From the NCBI RefSeq assembly GCF_000971395.1, contig NZ_BBME01000010.1:62001-126000 (forward strand): DNA of 64,000 bases, read 5' to 3'. This document shows positions 34,016-43,357 of the stretch, one piece after another (within the stretch, counting starts at the first letter, position 1; the number at the start of each line of letters is the position of its first letter). The position numbers and the translations under genes are program-made. The notes below the pieces were generated by a model. That model was not told the origin of the DNA, did not search any database, and saw only the letters and a program-made list of their open reading frames with translations. The DNA comes from Demequina iriomotensis (GTDB taxonomy: Bacteria; Actinomycetota; Actinomycetes; Actinomycetales; Demequinaceae).

Positions 34016-35392
34016 CTAGCGGTCCAATGCCTCCACCGCCCTGGTGAACGCCTCTCCTCGGTCCGCGTAGCTGCGGAACTGATCCATCGATGCGCATGCG
34101 GGTGAGAGGAGGACGGTATCCCCCGCCTCCGCCAGCCCGCGGGCCGCGTCGACCGCCCGCTGCATCACATCCTCCCCCGGCGGCACGGCCAGGACGGGTA
34201 TATCGGGCGCGTGTGTCGCAAGCGCCCCGCGCAAGGGCTCCTGGTCGACACCGATGAGCACGGCAGCGCGCACGCGTGCCGCGACCTCGCCGACCAGCCC
34301 GGAGAACTCCTGACCCTTCGCGAGCCCGCCCGCGATCCACACGACCGACCGCTCGCGCCGTCCCCCGAACGCGGCCTGGACCGCGTGCGCGTTGGTGGCC
34401 TTCGAGTCGTCGACGTACGTGACGCCGTCGAGGTCGCGCACCCAGGCGCTGCGGTGCTGATCGAGGCGGAACGAGCGCAGGCCGTCGCGCACCGCCTCGG
34501 CCGGCACCCCGACCGCGCGGCACAGGGCCGCAGCCGCGAGCGCGTTGGTGACCAGGTAGGGCGGGACGCCTCCCGCGACCAGGTGCGCGAGGTCGTCGAT
34601 CTCGCCGAGCTCCACGGCCTCCCGGTGCCGGTCGGGCACGAACGCGCGATCCACCAGCAGCCCCTCGACGAGGCCGAGCTGGGACGGACCCGGCGAGCCG
34701 AGCGTGACCCCGACGGCGCGGGCGCCCTCGACCACCTCGGCCTCGGCGACCATGCCCTCGACCAGCGCATCGGCGGCGGGATACACGCACGCCACCTGCA
34801 CGTGCTGGTACACCTTCGCCTTGTCGGCGCGGTACGCCTCGAGGCTGCCGTGCCAGTCGGTGTGGTCGTCGTCCGCATTGAGGCACACGGCCGCGTGCGG
34901 GGAGATGGTGCTGGCGAAGTGGAGCTGCAGGCTCGCGATCTCGACCGCGACCAGGTCCGACTCCTCGCGCGCCGCGTGGATGACGGGGATGCCCATGTTG
35001 CCGCACACGCGGACGTCGAGCCCGCCGGCCTTCGCGATCGCGCCCACGATCTGCGTCGTGGTGGTCTTGCCGTTGGTGCCGGTCACCATCACCCACGGGA
35101 TCCCCGGGCGGCGCACGCGCCACGCGAACTCCATCTCGGACCAGATCCCGAGGCCCGCGGCCTCGCACGCGCGCACGGCCGCCGAGTGAGGCGGGAACCC
35201 CGGCGACGCCATCACGACGTCGAACGAGCCCAGGTCGAGCTCGGACACGTCACGATGGTCGGCCTCGCCGTTCGCGTCGACGGTGACCGCGGTGCCGCCC
35301 AGCTCGCGCGTGACCTCGGCCGCCGCGGTGCCGGCGATGCCGACGCCGAGCACGAGGACGCGACGGCCCTCGAGGGACGTCAGGTCCGTCAC
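34016..35392 (-). CDS. murD: UDP-MurNAc-L-Ala--D-Glu ligase MurD
   Basis: 458 aa. MurD adds D-Glu. The N-terminal VLVLGVGIAGTAAAE nucleotide loop, the ATP motif MVTGTNGKTTTTQIV and the C-terminal VDDSKATN and LLSPACASMDQF are typical. The GTG at 35392 overlaps the mraY stop by 4 nt. It ends 9 nt from the ftsW ATG. All elements expected for activity are present. Confidence 0.96.
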   Translation of the reverse strand: MTDLTSLEGRRVLVLGVGIAGTAAAEVTRELGGTAVTVDANGEADHRDVSELDLGSFDVVMASPGFPPHSAAVRACEAAGLGIWSEMEFAWRVRRPGIPWVMVTGTNGKTTTTQIVGAIAKAGGLDVRVCGNMGIPVIHAAREESDLVAVEIASLQLHFASTISPHAAVCLNADDDHTDWHGSLEAYRADKAKVYQHVQVACVYPAADALVEGMVAEAEVVEGARAVGVTLGSPGPSQLGLVEGLLVDRAFVPDRHREAVELGEIDDLAHLVAGGVPPYLVTNALAAAALCRAVGVPAEAVRDGLRSFRLDQHRSAWVRDLDGVTYVDDSKATNAHAVQAAFGGRRERSVVWIAGGLAKGQEFSGLVGEVAARVRAAVLIGVDQEPLRGALATHAPDIPVLAVPPGEDVMQRAVDAARGLAEAGDTVLLSPACASMDQFRSYADRGEAFTRAVEALDR

Positions 35393-36474
35393 AGCGATGC
35401 CACCCACTCCGCGTAGAAGATGCCCACACCGAGCCCGGTGAACATCGCCGCGATGATCCAGAACCGCGTGACGATGGTGACCTCGTGCCAGCCCATGAGC
35501 TCGAAGTGATGATGCATCGGCGCCATCTTGAACAGCCGCTTGCCGCCCGAGATCTTGAAGTAGCCGATCTGCAGCACCGCGCTCGCGACCTCGAGGACGA
35601 AGAGCCCGCCGACCACGACGCCGAGCAGCTCGGTGCGCGTGAGCATCGTCATGCCCGCGATCGCACCGCCGAGCGCGAGCGAGCCCGTATCGCCCATGAA
35701 GATCTTGGCGGGGCTGGTGTTCCACCACAGGAAGCCGAGGCACGCGCCCGCGATCGCCCCCGCGAGGATCGCGAGATCCCACGGGTCGCGGACCTCGTAG
35801 CAGGTGCCGCCCGCGTCGGAGACGCCGCAGGTCTGGTTGATCTGCCACACGCCGATGAGCACGTAGGCCGCGAAGAAGATGACCGCGGTGCCGGACGCGA
35901 GGCCGTCGAGGCCGTCGGTGAGGTTGACCGCATTGGACCAGGCGGTGATGAGCAGGTTCGACCACAGCACGAAGAGGATCAGGGCCGCCGTGGTCCCCCA
36001 GATCGCGAGGTCGAGGTTGGTGTCGCGCAGGAACGAGATCGCGGTCGAGGCCGGCGTCACGCCCTGCTCGTTGGGGAACTGCAGCGCGAGCACGCCGAAG
36101 CTGATGCCCACCACGCCCTGGCCCAGGAACTTCCACCGCGCCTTGAGGCCGAGCGAGCGCTCGCGCGAGATCTTGATCGCGTCGTCGAGGAAGCCGACCA
36201 GCCCGAGCCCGACCATGAGGAAGACCACCAGGATGGACGATGCGCTGGGCGCCCGTCCGACCAGGAGGTTGCCTCCGAGCCACGCGAGCACGGCGGCCAG
36301 GATGATCACCACGCCGCCCATCGTCGGCGTGCCGCGCTTCACGTGGTGGCTGGCGGGTCCGTCCTGGCGGATGAACTGGCCGAACTGGCGGTGCGTGAGG
36401 TACCGGATGAGCACCGGGGTCGCGAGCAGCGAGAGCAGCACGCCGAGGCCCGCCGCGAAGACGACCGCCTTCAT
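35389..36474 (-). CDS. mraY: phospho-MurNAc-pentapeptide transferase MraY
   Basis: 361 aa, ten or so membrane segments. It attaches phospho-MurNAc-pentapeptide to undecaprenyl phosphate, making lipid I. The signature GTPTMGG near residues 47-53, the catalytic-region LVGFLDDAIK, NLTDGLDGLA and the late MAPMHHHFEL histidine motif are seen. The ATG at 36474 overlaps the murF stop by 4 nt. Confidence 0.97.
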   Translation of the reverse strand: MKAVVFAAGLGVLLSLLATPVLIRYLTHRQFGQFIRQDGPASHHVKRGTPTMGGVVIILAAVLAWLGGNLLVGRAPSASSILVVFLMVGLGLVGFLDDAIKISRERSLGLKARWKFLGQGVVGISFGVLALQFPNEQGVTPASTAISFLRDTNLDLAIWGTTAALILFVLWSNLLITAWSNAVNLTDGLDGLASGTAVIFFAAYVLIGVWQINQTCGVSDAGGTCYEVRDPWDLAILAGAIAGACLGFLWWNTSPAKIFMGDTGSLALGGAIAGMTMLTRTELLGVVVGGLFVLEVASAVLQIGYFKISGGKRLFKMAPMHHHFELMGWHEVTIVTRFWIIAAMFTGLGVGIFYAEWVASL

Positions 36475-37859
36475 GCGACTCCTCCCACGAGCTGGTCCGC
36501 GAGCTCCCACAGCCCGGAGCCGTGGGAGGCCTTGACGAGGACGGTGTCCCCCGGTCGCAGCGACTCCTCGAGAACCGTGCGTGCCTCGGCGATTGTATCG
36601 ACGTAGGCCGCCTCATCGCCCCACGAGCCCTCGCGCACGGCCGCGATGTAGGCCGGCCGCGCGCCCGCGCCGACGATGATCGTGCGGTCGATCCGCAGCC
36701 GCACCACCTCGGTGCCGATCTTGTCGTGGATCTCGACCGAGGCCTCCCCGAGCTCGCGGATCTCGCCGAGCACCGCAAACGTACGGCCGCCCTCGGCGAC
36801 CATCTTGAGCGCGCGCAGCGCGGCGCGCACGGACTCGATCGAGGCGTTGTAGGCGTCGTCGATGATGGTGACGCCGTCGGGCCGCTCGGTGAGCGCCATG
36901 CGGTGCGCGGAGAGCGGCTTCGCCGCAGCGATGCCCTCCCACGCGGCTGCGGGATCGACGCCGCACTGCACGGCCACGGAGAACGCCGCGAGGGCGTTGG
37001 TGACGTGGTGCTCGCCCACCAGTGTGAGCGTGCGGCGCGGCAGCCCACCGATCGAGAACGATGCGCGACCACGATCGCTCGTCAGGCCGATCGCCTGGTT
37101 GTCCGCCTCGGACACGCCGAAGCGGATGACGGCGGGCCCCGCGACGAACGGACCGTCGGGGTCCGGCGAGGGCGGCACCATGGCCGTGACCCGCGCATCG
37201 TCCGCATTGAGGATGGCGACGCCGCCTGGCCGGAGCCCGGCGATGATCTCGCTCTTGGCCACCGCGACGTCGTCGGGCGAGGCGTACTCCCCCATGTGCG
37301 CGGTGCCGACGGTGAGCACCACGGCCACGTCGAGCGGCGCGATCGACGTGAGATAGGCGATGTGGCCGAGGCCGCTGGCGCCCATCTCGAGCACCAGGTG
37401 GCGCGTGGTGGAGTCCGCGCGCAGCACCGTGAGCGGCATGCCGATCTCGTTGTTGAAGCTCCCCACGGGCGCGACCACGTCCGGCAGCACCTGCGCGAGA
37501 AGGTCCTTGGTGGTGGTCTTGCCGTTCGACCCGGTGATGCCCACCACCGTGATCTCGCCCTCGGCGCGCAGGAGCGCGAGGTAGGCGCGCGCGAGCCGCC
37601 CGAGCGCGGTCTGGACGTCCTCGACCAGCACGTGCGGCGCGTCGACGGGCTCCGAGACGAGGCACAGCGATGCGCCCGCCTCGACCGCCTGGGGCACGTA
37701 GTCGTGTCCGTCGACCCTCTCCCCCACGAAAGCGACGTACAGCCACCCGGGCTGGATCGCGCGCGAGTCCTTGTCGACGCCGAGGACCAGCGTGTCGACG
37801 TCGGCGGCGAGCGTGCCGCCGACGGCGTTCGCGATCCACTGGGCCCTGACCGGCCTCAC
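36471..37859 (-). CDS. murF: UDP-MurNAc-tripeptide D-Ala-D-Ala ligase MurF
   Basis: 462 aa. MurF completes the pentapeptide. ATP motif GITGSNGKTTTKDLL, followed by GSFNNEIGMPLT and EMGASGLGHI, and the C-terminal DDAYNASIESVRAAL and ILVKASHGSGLW-like end. The GTG at 37859 overlaps the murE stop as GTGA. One of seven consecutive wall genes with 4-9 nt junctions. Confidence 0.96.
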   Translation of the reverse strand: MRPVRAQWIANAVGGTLAADVDTLVLGVDKDSRAIQPGWLYVAFVGERVDGHDYVPQAVEAGASLCLVSEPVDAPHVLVEDVQTALGRLARAYLALLRAEGEITVVGITGSNGKTTTKDLLAQVLPDVVAPVGSFNNEIGMPLTVLRADSTTRHLVLEMGASGLGHIAYLTSIAPLDVAVVLTVGTAHMGEYASPDDVAVAKSEIIAGLRPGGVAILNADDARVTAMVPPSPDPDGPFVAGPAVIRFGVSEADNQAIGLTSDRGRASFSIGGLPRRTLTLVGEHHVTNALAAFSVAVQCGVDPAAAWEGIAAAKPLSAHRMALTERPDGVTIIDDAYNASIESVRAALRALKMVAEGGRTFAVLGEIRELGEASVEIHDKIGTEVVRLRIDRTIIVGAGARPAYIAAVREGSWGDEAAYVDTIAEARTVLEESLRPGDTVLVKASHGSGLWELADQLVGGVA

Positions 37860-39394
37860 GCCGTCTCCTCGGCGATGGTGACGAGCGCGGCGAGGAACGC
37901 CCCGGCATCCGTGTACGGGTGGTGCACTCCGTCGATCTCCTGCGTGGTCTCGTGCCCCTTGCCGGTGGCGATGATGGTGTCCGCGGGCGACGCCAGCCGC
38001 ACGGCCGCCTCGATGGCGGCGGCGCGCGGGAAGATCTCGTGGACGTCGGTCCGGCCGGGACGCTCGGCGTCGACCCCTTCGAGGATGCGGGCCCGGATGT
38101 GCTCGGGCGGCTCGGTGCGGGGGTTCTCGTCCGTGACGATGACGATGTCGGCGTGCGTGGCCGCGGCGACGCCGAGGCCCGGCCGCTTCGAGTCGTCGCG
38201 CAGCCCGTCGCACCCGAAGACGATGATGAGGCGCCCGGGCGTGACGAGGCGCATCGCGTCGAGCACGCTCGCGATCCCGTCCGGCGTGTGGGCGTAGTCG
38301 ACCACGGTCATCGGCGTGGACGCGTCGCGCGTGGTGACGATCTCGGTGCGTCCGGGGACGGGGCGCGCGGTCTCGACGCCGCGGATCGCCGCGTCGAGCG
38401 GCACGCCCAGCGCGTGCGCGGCGACGATGGCGCCCGTCGCGTTGGACACGTTGATAAGGCCCGGCAGGGGGATCTCGACGTCGTGGCGCGAGCGGTCGGG
38501 CGCCACGAGCACGAACCGCATCCCGCCGCGCTCGGTCGGCGCGGCGTCGATCGCGTTCCAGTCCGACCACGGGGAGCCGGGGCGCGTGGCGACGGTCTCG
38601 ACGGGCACCGTGACCTCGTCGACCAGCCTGCGCCCCCACTCGTCGTCGACGAGCACCACGGCGCGCTCGGCGAACTCCGGCGTGAAGATCCTTGCCTTCT
38701 CCTCGAAGTACTCCTCCATCGTGTGGTGGAAGTCGAGGTGCTCGTACGAGAGGTTGGTGAAGAGCACCACGGCGAAGCGAGTCGCCGTGACGCGCTCGAG
38801 CGCGATGGCCTGCGACGACGCCTCGGCCACCGCCGCGGTGACGCCCTGCTCGCGCATGCGCGCGAGGAGCCCTTGGAGCATCGGCGCCTCGGTCGTGGTG
38901 CGGGCCGCGGGCGCGGCCTCGTCGCCGATGCGCATCTCGACCGTGCCGAGCAGGCCCACCTTCGCGTGGACGGCGCGCAGCGCGCCCTCGGTGAGGAACG
39001 CCGTGGTGGTCTTGCCGTTGGTGCCGGTGAGCCCGATGAGGGGAACGTCGCGCGACGGGTCGCCGTAGACCTCGGCGGCGGCGAGCGCCGCGGACCGCCG
39101 CGGGTGGGTGACCACGAGCACCGGTACCCCGGTCGCCCGCGCCTCGTCGGCCCCGTCCGCGTCCGTAAGGATCGCGGCCGCGCCGCGCTCGACCGCCTGC
39201 GCGGCGAACCGCACCCCGTGGACGTTCTCGCCCGGCAGGGCGCAGAACAGGTCGCCCGGCTCGACGGCGCGCGAGTCGACGGTCGCGCCCGTCACCCGCA
39301 CATCGGCGCCATGGAGCGCGGCGCCCACGCGCGCCTCGATGGCGCTCAGCAGGGCGCCGGCGACGCGATCGGGGCGCATCGAAAGGTCCGGCAT
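37856..39394 (-). CDS. murE: UDP-MurNAc-tripeptide synthetase MurE
   Basis: 512 aa. MurE adds the diamino acid at position 3 of the stem peptide. Visible motifs are the N-terminal TGATVDSRAVEPGDLFCAL, ATP-binding GLTGTNGKTTTAFL, EASSQAI and the substrate-specificity loop TDENPRTEPPE (D422-E423-N424-P425-R426). E. coli and other meso-DAP enzymes read DNPR at this spot, so the Glu is a notable variant. The start is the ATG at 39394, two nt from the ftsI stop. Confidence 0.96.
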   Translation of the reverse strand: MPDLSMRPDRVAGALLSAIEARVGAALHGADVRVTGATVDSRAVEPGDLFCALPGENVHGVRFAAQAVERGAAAILTDADGADEARATGVPVLVVTHPRRSAALAAAEVYGDPSRDVPLIGLTGTNGKTTTAFLTEGALRAVHAKVGLLGTVEMRIGDEAAPAARTTTEAPMLQGLLARMREQGVTAAVAEASSQAIALERVTATRFAVVLFTNLSYEHLDFHHTMEEYFEEKARIFTPEFAERAVVLVDDEWGRRLVDEVTVPVETVATRPGSPWSDWNAIDAAPTERGGMRFVLVAPDRSRHDVEIPLPGLINVSNATGAIVAAHALGVPLDAAIRGVETARPVPGRTEIVTTRDASTPMTVVDYAHTPDGIASVLDAMRLVTPGRLIIVFGCDGLRDDSKRPGLGVAAATHADIVIVTDENPRTEPPEHIRARILEGVDAERPGRTDVHEIFPRAAAIEAAVRLASPADTIIATGKGHETTQEIDGVHHPYTDAGAFLAALVTIAEETA

Positions 39395-39396
39395 TC

Positions 39397-41187
39397 TCAC
39401 TTCCAGGTGGTCGGGTAGAGCGTGGGCTCCGTGGTGGACGGCGGCACGCGCAGCGTCTGCAGCGCAAAGGTTGCCACATCCTTGAAGACGGGTGCGGCCG
39501 TGGTACCGCCCCAGATCTCGGTCTTGGGATCGCGCAGGATGACGGACACGACGATACGCGGATCGTCGGCCGGCGCGATGCCGACGAACGAGGCGACGTA
39601 GGAGCTGAGCTTGCCGTCCGCTCCCGTCGCCTGCGCGGTTCCGGTCTTGCCCGCGACGCGGTAGCCGTCGATCTTCGCCAGCACGCCGGTGCCGCCGTCC
39701 TGCGTGACGTCCTCGAGCATCGTGAGCACCTGGGTCGCGGTGGACTCCGAGATCACGCGGCTCGGCTCGTCGGTCTCGACGGGAGTGAACGTGCCGTCCT
39801 CGTCCTGGAACCCCTTGACCACGGACGGCTGGATCTTCATGCCGCCGTTGGCGATGATCGAGTAGACCTGCGTGGTCTGGAGCGCGGTCACCGCGACGCC
39901 CTGGCCGAACGTCACCGCCCACGTGGTGCGGCCGTCCCAGTCCTCCCAGTCGTGCAGGATGCCCGGCGACTCCGCGAGCAGCCCGACCCCGGTGGTCTGA
40001 CCGAAGCCGAACTTGTGGAGGTACTGCCAGCGCTGCTTCGGGGTGAGGAGCTCGCCCACCTGGACCGTTCCCGTGTTCGACGAGACCGCGAGGATGCCGG
40101 AGAGGGTGAGCTTCTGGACGCCCTCGTCGTGCGAGTCCTGGAAGGTCTGTTCGTTGGCCGTCGTGTACTTGTACGGCGCCGTGAACTTCGACAGCGGCGT
40201 CGCGACGCCCTCCTCGATCGCCGCGGCCATGGTGATGACCTTCGCGGTCGAGCCCGGTTCGAACACGGTCGACACCGAGCGTGCGCCACGATCGTCGGAG
40301 TCCGACGCGGCCGGGTCGTTGGGGTCGACGCTCTCGGAGTCCACGAGCGCGAGGATCTCCCCGGTGGTCGTGTCCTGCACCACCACGGTGGCCTGGCTCG
40401 CCCCGGTGTCCGACATGGCCTCCGCGGCGCGCTGCTGCGCGTACCACTGGATGTCGCGATCGAGCGTGAGCACCACGTCCTGCCCGGCGACGGCGGCGGT
40501 CTCCTCCTGCACGCCGGTGGGGATGAGGTACGCGCCCGAGCTGTCCTTCTCGTAGGTGCGCTCGCCCGGCGTGCCCTCCAGCTCGTCCTCGTAGGCCGCC
40601 TCGACCCCCGTGAGGCCCACCTCGCCGCTGCCCTCGGCGGTGCCGCCCATGAACCCGACCACGTTGCCCGCGAGCGCGCCGTTCGGGTAGAGCCGCTTCT
40701 CGACCTTCTCGGGCTCGATCCCGAGGACCTTCTCCGCCGCGATGAGCTCCCAGGTCTCGGGCGAGATGTCCTTGACGAGGTAGTGGAACGTGCTGTCCCC
40801 CACCATCTCCGCGCCGAGCTCGTCAGGGTCCATGTCGAGGATCGGCGCGAGGATCTCCGCGGCTCCGGCGGGCCCCTCAGCGACCACCTTGCCGTCCTCG
40901 CTGCGCACGAACTCGAGCACCTTCTGCTGGTTGACGCCCACGTTGTACCGCTCGACCGACGTCGCGAGCACCACGCCGTCGCGGTCGACGATGTCGGCAC
41001 GCGGCGTGGTGATCTCCTGGGTGACGAGCCGCTGTGACAGCGCGTCCGCGGCGATCGACTTGGAGTTGACGGCCTGCACCATGACGAGCCGACCGGCGAA
41101 GACCACGAGGACCGCGAGCAGCGCCAGCGCGATGATGCGCTGACGGAGCCGCGGGTCCGCGAGACGCGGAGCGCGGGAGGAGGGCAT
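39397..41187 (-). CDS. ftsI: FtsI/PBP3 division transpeptidase
   Basis: 596 aa class B penicillin-binding protein that cross-links septal peptidoglycan with FtsW. A single N-terminal membrane segment (18-38) precedes the pedestal domain. The transpeptidase motifs are STAK (Ser313 nucleophile), SSN (369-371) and KTG (514-516). The start ATG at 41187 lies 5 nt after the ftsL stop. A longer ORF reaching upstream overlaps ftsL and is rejected. Confidence 0.96.
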   Translation of the reverse strand: MPSSRAPRLADPRLRQRIIALALLAVLVVFAGRLVMVQAVNSKSIAADALSQRLVTQEITTPRADIVDRDGVVLATSVERYNVGVNQQKVLEFVRSEDGKVVAEGPAGAAEILAPILDMDPDELGAEMVGDSTFHYLVKDISPETWELIAAEKVLGIEPEKVEKRLYPNGALAGNVVGFMGGTAEGSGEVGLTGVEAAYEDELEGTPGERTYEKDSSGAYLIPTGVQEETAAVAGQDVVLTLDRDIQWYAQQRAAEAMSDTGASQATVVVQDTTTGEILALVDSESVDPNDPAASDSDDRGARSVSTVFEPGSTAKVITMAAAIEEGVATPLSKFTAPYKYTTANEQTFQDSHDEGVQKLTLSGILAVSSNTGTVQVGELLTPKQRWQYLHKFGFGQTTGVGLLAESPGILHDWEDWDGRTTWAVTFGQGVAVTALQTTQVYSIIANGGMKIQPSVVKGFQDEDGTFTPVETDEPSRVISESTATQVLTMLEDVTQDGGTGVLAKIDGYRVAGKTGTAQATGADGKLSSYVASFVGIAPADDPRIVVSVILRDPKTEIWGGTTAAPVFKDVATFALQTLRVPPSTTEPTLYPTTWK

Positions 41188-41192
41188 GCGGT

Positions 41193-41585
41193 CTACTTCT
41201 TCCCGTTCTCGAGCACGATGCCATCCGATAGTGACACGAAGCCCAGGGCGGATGCGGGCGCCATGCCGAGCGCGCCCGCGCGTGCGGCCAGGCTCTCGGG
41301 CGCCGCGTTCGCGTCGAGCGTCTCGAGCAGCGCCTGCTGCTCGACGTGGAGCTCGGCGATCTGGATCTTGAGGTCGCGACGCTCGTAGGCGCCCTCGGCC
41401 ATCGTCGTGTTGATGAACAGCACGCTGCCGAGCGCGAGCACCACCACGCCGACGCACAGCGACACGAACGGCAGGAGCGACCGGCCGCGTTCGGGCGCCG
41501 CGACGGGACGCAGGTTCGGACGAGCCGTCGGAGAGGTCCGCGGAGCGGATGCGGGTCGCTGCTGGCGCAGGGGCGCGGCGCTCAT
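41193..41585 (-). CDS. ftsL: FtsL-like septum formation protein
   Basis: 130 aa. A basic Pro/Arg-rich cytoplasmic N-terminus (to 36), one membrane segment (LLPFVSLCVGVVVLALGSVLF) and a periplasmic leucine-zipper-type helix (LKIQIAELHVEQQALLETLD) are the FtsL layout. Sequence conservation of FtsL is poor, so the call rests on position between rsmH and ftsI plus topology. The ATG at 41585 overlaps the rsmH stop by 4 nt. Confidence 0.85.
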   Translation of the reverse strand: MSAAPLRQQRPASAPRTSPTARPNLRPVAAPERGRSLLPFVSLCVGVVVLALGSVLFINTTMAEGAYERRDLKIQIAELHVEQQALLETLDANAAPESLAARAGALGMAPASALGFVSLSDGIVLENGKK

Positions 41586-42574
41586 GCGTTCCTCCTCAGT
41601 CGCTCGGGCGGGGTGGGGCGCAGCCGCTCGGCGGCGCGCAGACGGACGGGCTTGGCGCGGGGGTTCAGCTCGGCCTCCTCGGGCGAGGCCTTCTCCGCTC
41701 CGCGGGTGAGGAGGCGCAGGTAGGGCTGGTCGGCCTCCGGCACCACGGGCAGCCCGGGGGGCGCCTGGGACTCGGCGCCGGCCGCAAACGCCCGCTTGAC
41801 GATGCGGTCCTCGAGCGAGTGGTAAGACTCCACCACCACCCGGCCTCCGACGCCGACGCCCTCGATCGCCGCGGGGATCGCGCGCTCGAGCACCTCGAGC
41901 TCGCGGTTGACGGCGATCCGCAGGGCCTGGAAGGTGCGCTTCGCGGGGTTGCCGCCCTGGGTGCGGGTCGCGGCGGGAATGCACGCGCGGACCAGGTCGA
42001 CCAGCTGGGCCGACCGCTCGAAGGGCTCGGTCTCGCGTCGGCGCACGATCGATCGCGCGATCTTGGCCGCGAACCGCTCCTCGCCGTACTCGCGCAGGAT
42101 GCGGGTCAGCTCGCGCTCGTCGAGGTCGCGGAGCAGATCGGCCGCCGTGACCGGGTCCTCGGGGTTCATGCGCATGTCCAGCGGCGCGTCCTGAGCGTAG
42201 GAGAACCCACGCTCCGCATCGTCGATCTGGAGCGAGCTCACGCCCAGGTCGAGCAGGATGCCGTCCGCGCGGTCCACGCCCGCGACCGCGAGCGCCCCCG
42301 CGATGTCGTCGTACTCGGCGTGGTGGGCGAGGAAGCGGTCGCCGAACCGGGCGAGGCGTGCCGAGGCGAGGGCGATGGCCTGCGGGTCGCGGTCGATGCC
42401 GACCACGCGCGCCTGCGGGCAGCGCTCGAGGATCGCCTCGGTGTGCCCGCCCATCCCCAGCGTGCCGTCAATCGCGACGGCGCCCGCGTGGTCGAGCGAG
42501 GGCGCGAGCAGGTCGACGCAGCGGTCGCGCATCACCGGCATGTGCCGTGAGGCCGCCTCGTGCTCGTCGCCCAT
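41582..42574 (-). CDS. rsmH: 16S rRNA m4C1402 methyltransferase RsmH
   Basis: 330 aa SAM-dependent methyltransferase acting on C1402 of 16S rRNA. Motifs: HMPVMRDRCVDLL, DGTLGMGGHTEAIL (SAM loop), VGIDRDPQA, ILLDLGVSSLQIDDAERGFSY and VVVESYHSLEDRIVKR. Tandem ATGs lie at 42577 and 42574; the second has a GGGAGG box at a better distance (4-5 nt) and was chosen. The long in-frame N-terminal extension to 42679 overlaps mraZ and is ignored. Confidence 0.95.
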   Translation of the reverse strand: MGDEHEAASRHMPVMRDRCVDLLAPSLDHAGAVAIDGTLGMGGHTEAILERCPQARVVGIDRDPQAIALASARLARFGDRFLAHHAEYDDIAGALAVAGVDRADGILLDLGVSSLQIDDAERGFSYAQDAPLDMRMNPEDPVTAADLLRDLDERELTRILREYGEERFAAKIARSIVRRRETEPFERSAQLVDLVRACIPAATRTQGGNPAKRTFQALRIAVNRELEVLERAIPAAIEGVGVGGRVVVESYHSLEDRIVKRAFAAGAESQAPPGLPVVPEADQPYLRLLTRGAEKASPEEAELNPRAKPVRLRAAERLRPTPPERLRRNA

Positions 42575-42685
42575 CATCCCTCCCTTTCCCTCCACCGGCT
42601 CGTGCCTCGTGGTCTCCCTCCGAGCTCCTCTGGCGGGGGGAAGTCCGCCAGAGCGATCCGGGAGGAGGCCACGGGGCACGCGCTC

Positions 42686-43153
42686 CTACAAGTCGTCGAA
42701 GATCTCCGCCGCCGTCTCCGCGTACGCGTCCTCGCCGGCTTCCAGGTACTGCTCCCACTTCTCCGCGTCCCACACCTCGACGCGCGAGCCAATCCCCACC
42801 ACAGCGACCTCGCGCTCGAGCCCCGCGTAGCGGCGCAGCGGCTGCGACAGCAGGATCCGGCCCTGCTTGTCGGGGATGTCGTCGCTCGCGTGCCCGAGGA
42901 AGCTGCGCAGGTAGTCCCTCGCCTGCTTGTTCTCGAGCGGCGCGCGCCGCAGCCGGTCGTGGATGAGCGCGAACTCGTCCAGCGGGAAGAGGAACACGCA
43001 GCGGTCGAGACCACGGGTCGCGACCAGCCCCGAGGCGAGGCGGCCGCGGAACTTCGCCGGGAGGATCAGCCGCCCCTTGTCGTCGAGGCGCGGCGTGAAC
43101 GTGCCGAGGAACACGCCCGTGGGCCCGAGGCCCAGCGTCGCGGTCTCCGACAT
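42686..43153 (-). CDS. mraZ: transcriptional regulator MraZ
   Basis: 155 aa with two AbrB-like (SpoVT/MraZ) domains. The first holds TFTPRLDDKGRLILPAKFR and the second SDDIPDKQGRILLSQPLRRYA; DKGR and DKQGR are the DNA-contacting loops. MraZ represses the dcw operon in other bacteria by binding tandem GTGG-type repeats. Three such repeats lie 36-67 nt upstream of the ATG at 43153. It is the first gene of the division cluster. Confidence 0.95.
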   Translation of the reverse strand: MSETATLGLGPTGVFLGTFTPRLDDKGRLILPAKFRGRLASGLVATRGLDRCVFLFPLDEFALIHDRLRRAPLENKQARDYLRSFLGHASDDIPDKQGRILLSQPLRRYAGLEREVAVVGIGSRVEVWDAEKWEQYLEAGEDAYAETAAEIFDDL

Positions 43154-43189
43154 GCGCCCCTCCCCTCCGGCGGCTCCCCGTCTCTCCCG

Positions 43190-43219
43190 TGTCCCCCACT
43201 TTACTCCACTTCCCTCCAC
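43190..43219 (-). promoter_or_regulatory. three MraZ-box repeats upstream of mraZ
   Basis: On the minus strand the segment reads GTGGAGGGAA, GTGGAGTAAA, GTGGGGGACA: three direct repeats with an exact 10-bp period. This is the known geometry of MraZ operators (one repeat per DNA turn). TAAAGT in the second repeat could be a -10 box, so binding would block the promoter. Confidence 0.8.
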
Positions 43220-43278
43220 AAATCTCGGAAATGCAGCAAGAACCTGCCGTAATCTCTATGAAATCCCAGGTACAACAT

Positions 43279-43298
43279 GTGGAGCGGAGTGGAGGGAA
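43279..43298 (+). promoter_or_regulatory. two MraZ-box-like repeats upstream of moxR
   Basis: On the plus strand GTGGAGCGGA is followed directly by GTGGAGGGAA, again with a 10-bp period. The pair points toward moxR, whose ATG is 60 nt downstream, and is about 60 bp from the mraZ-facing set. It suggests that MraZ also binds the divergent operon. Confidence 0.6.
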
Positions 43299-43357
43299 TC
43301 ATCACACCCGCGAGCCGGTGGACTCAACTAGGCTCTGTTCAAGGGAGAGGGGAACCC

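Noticed and set aside
32793-35168. Long single frame covering ftsW and part of murD
   Set aside because: Only the part from ATG 34007 is FtsW; the upstream part is a wrong-frame reading of murD, whose own frame has all ligase motifs.
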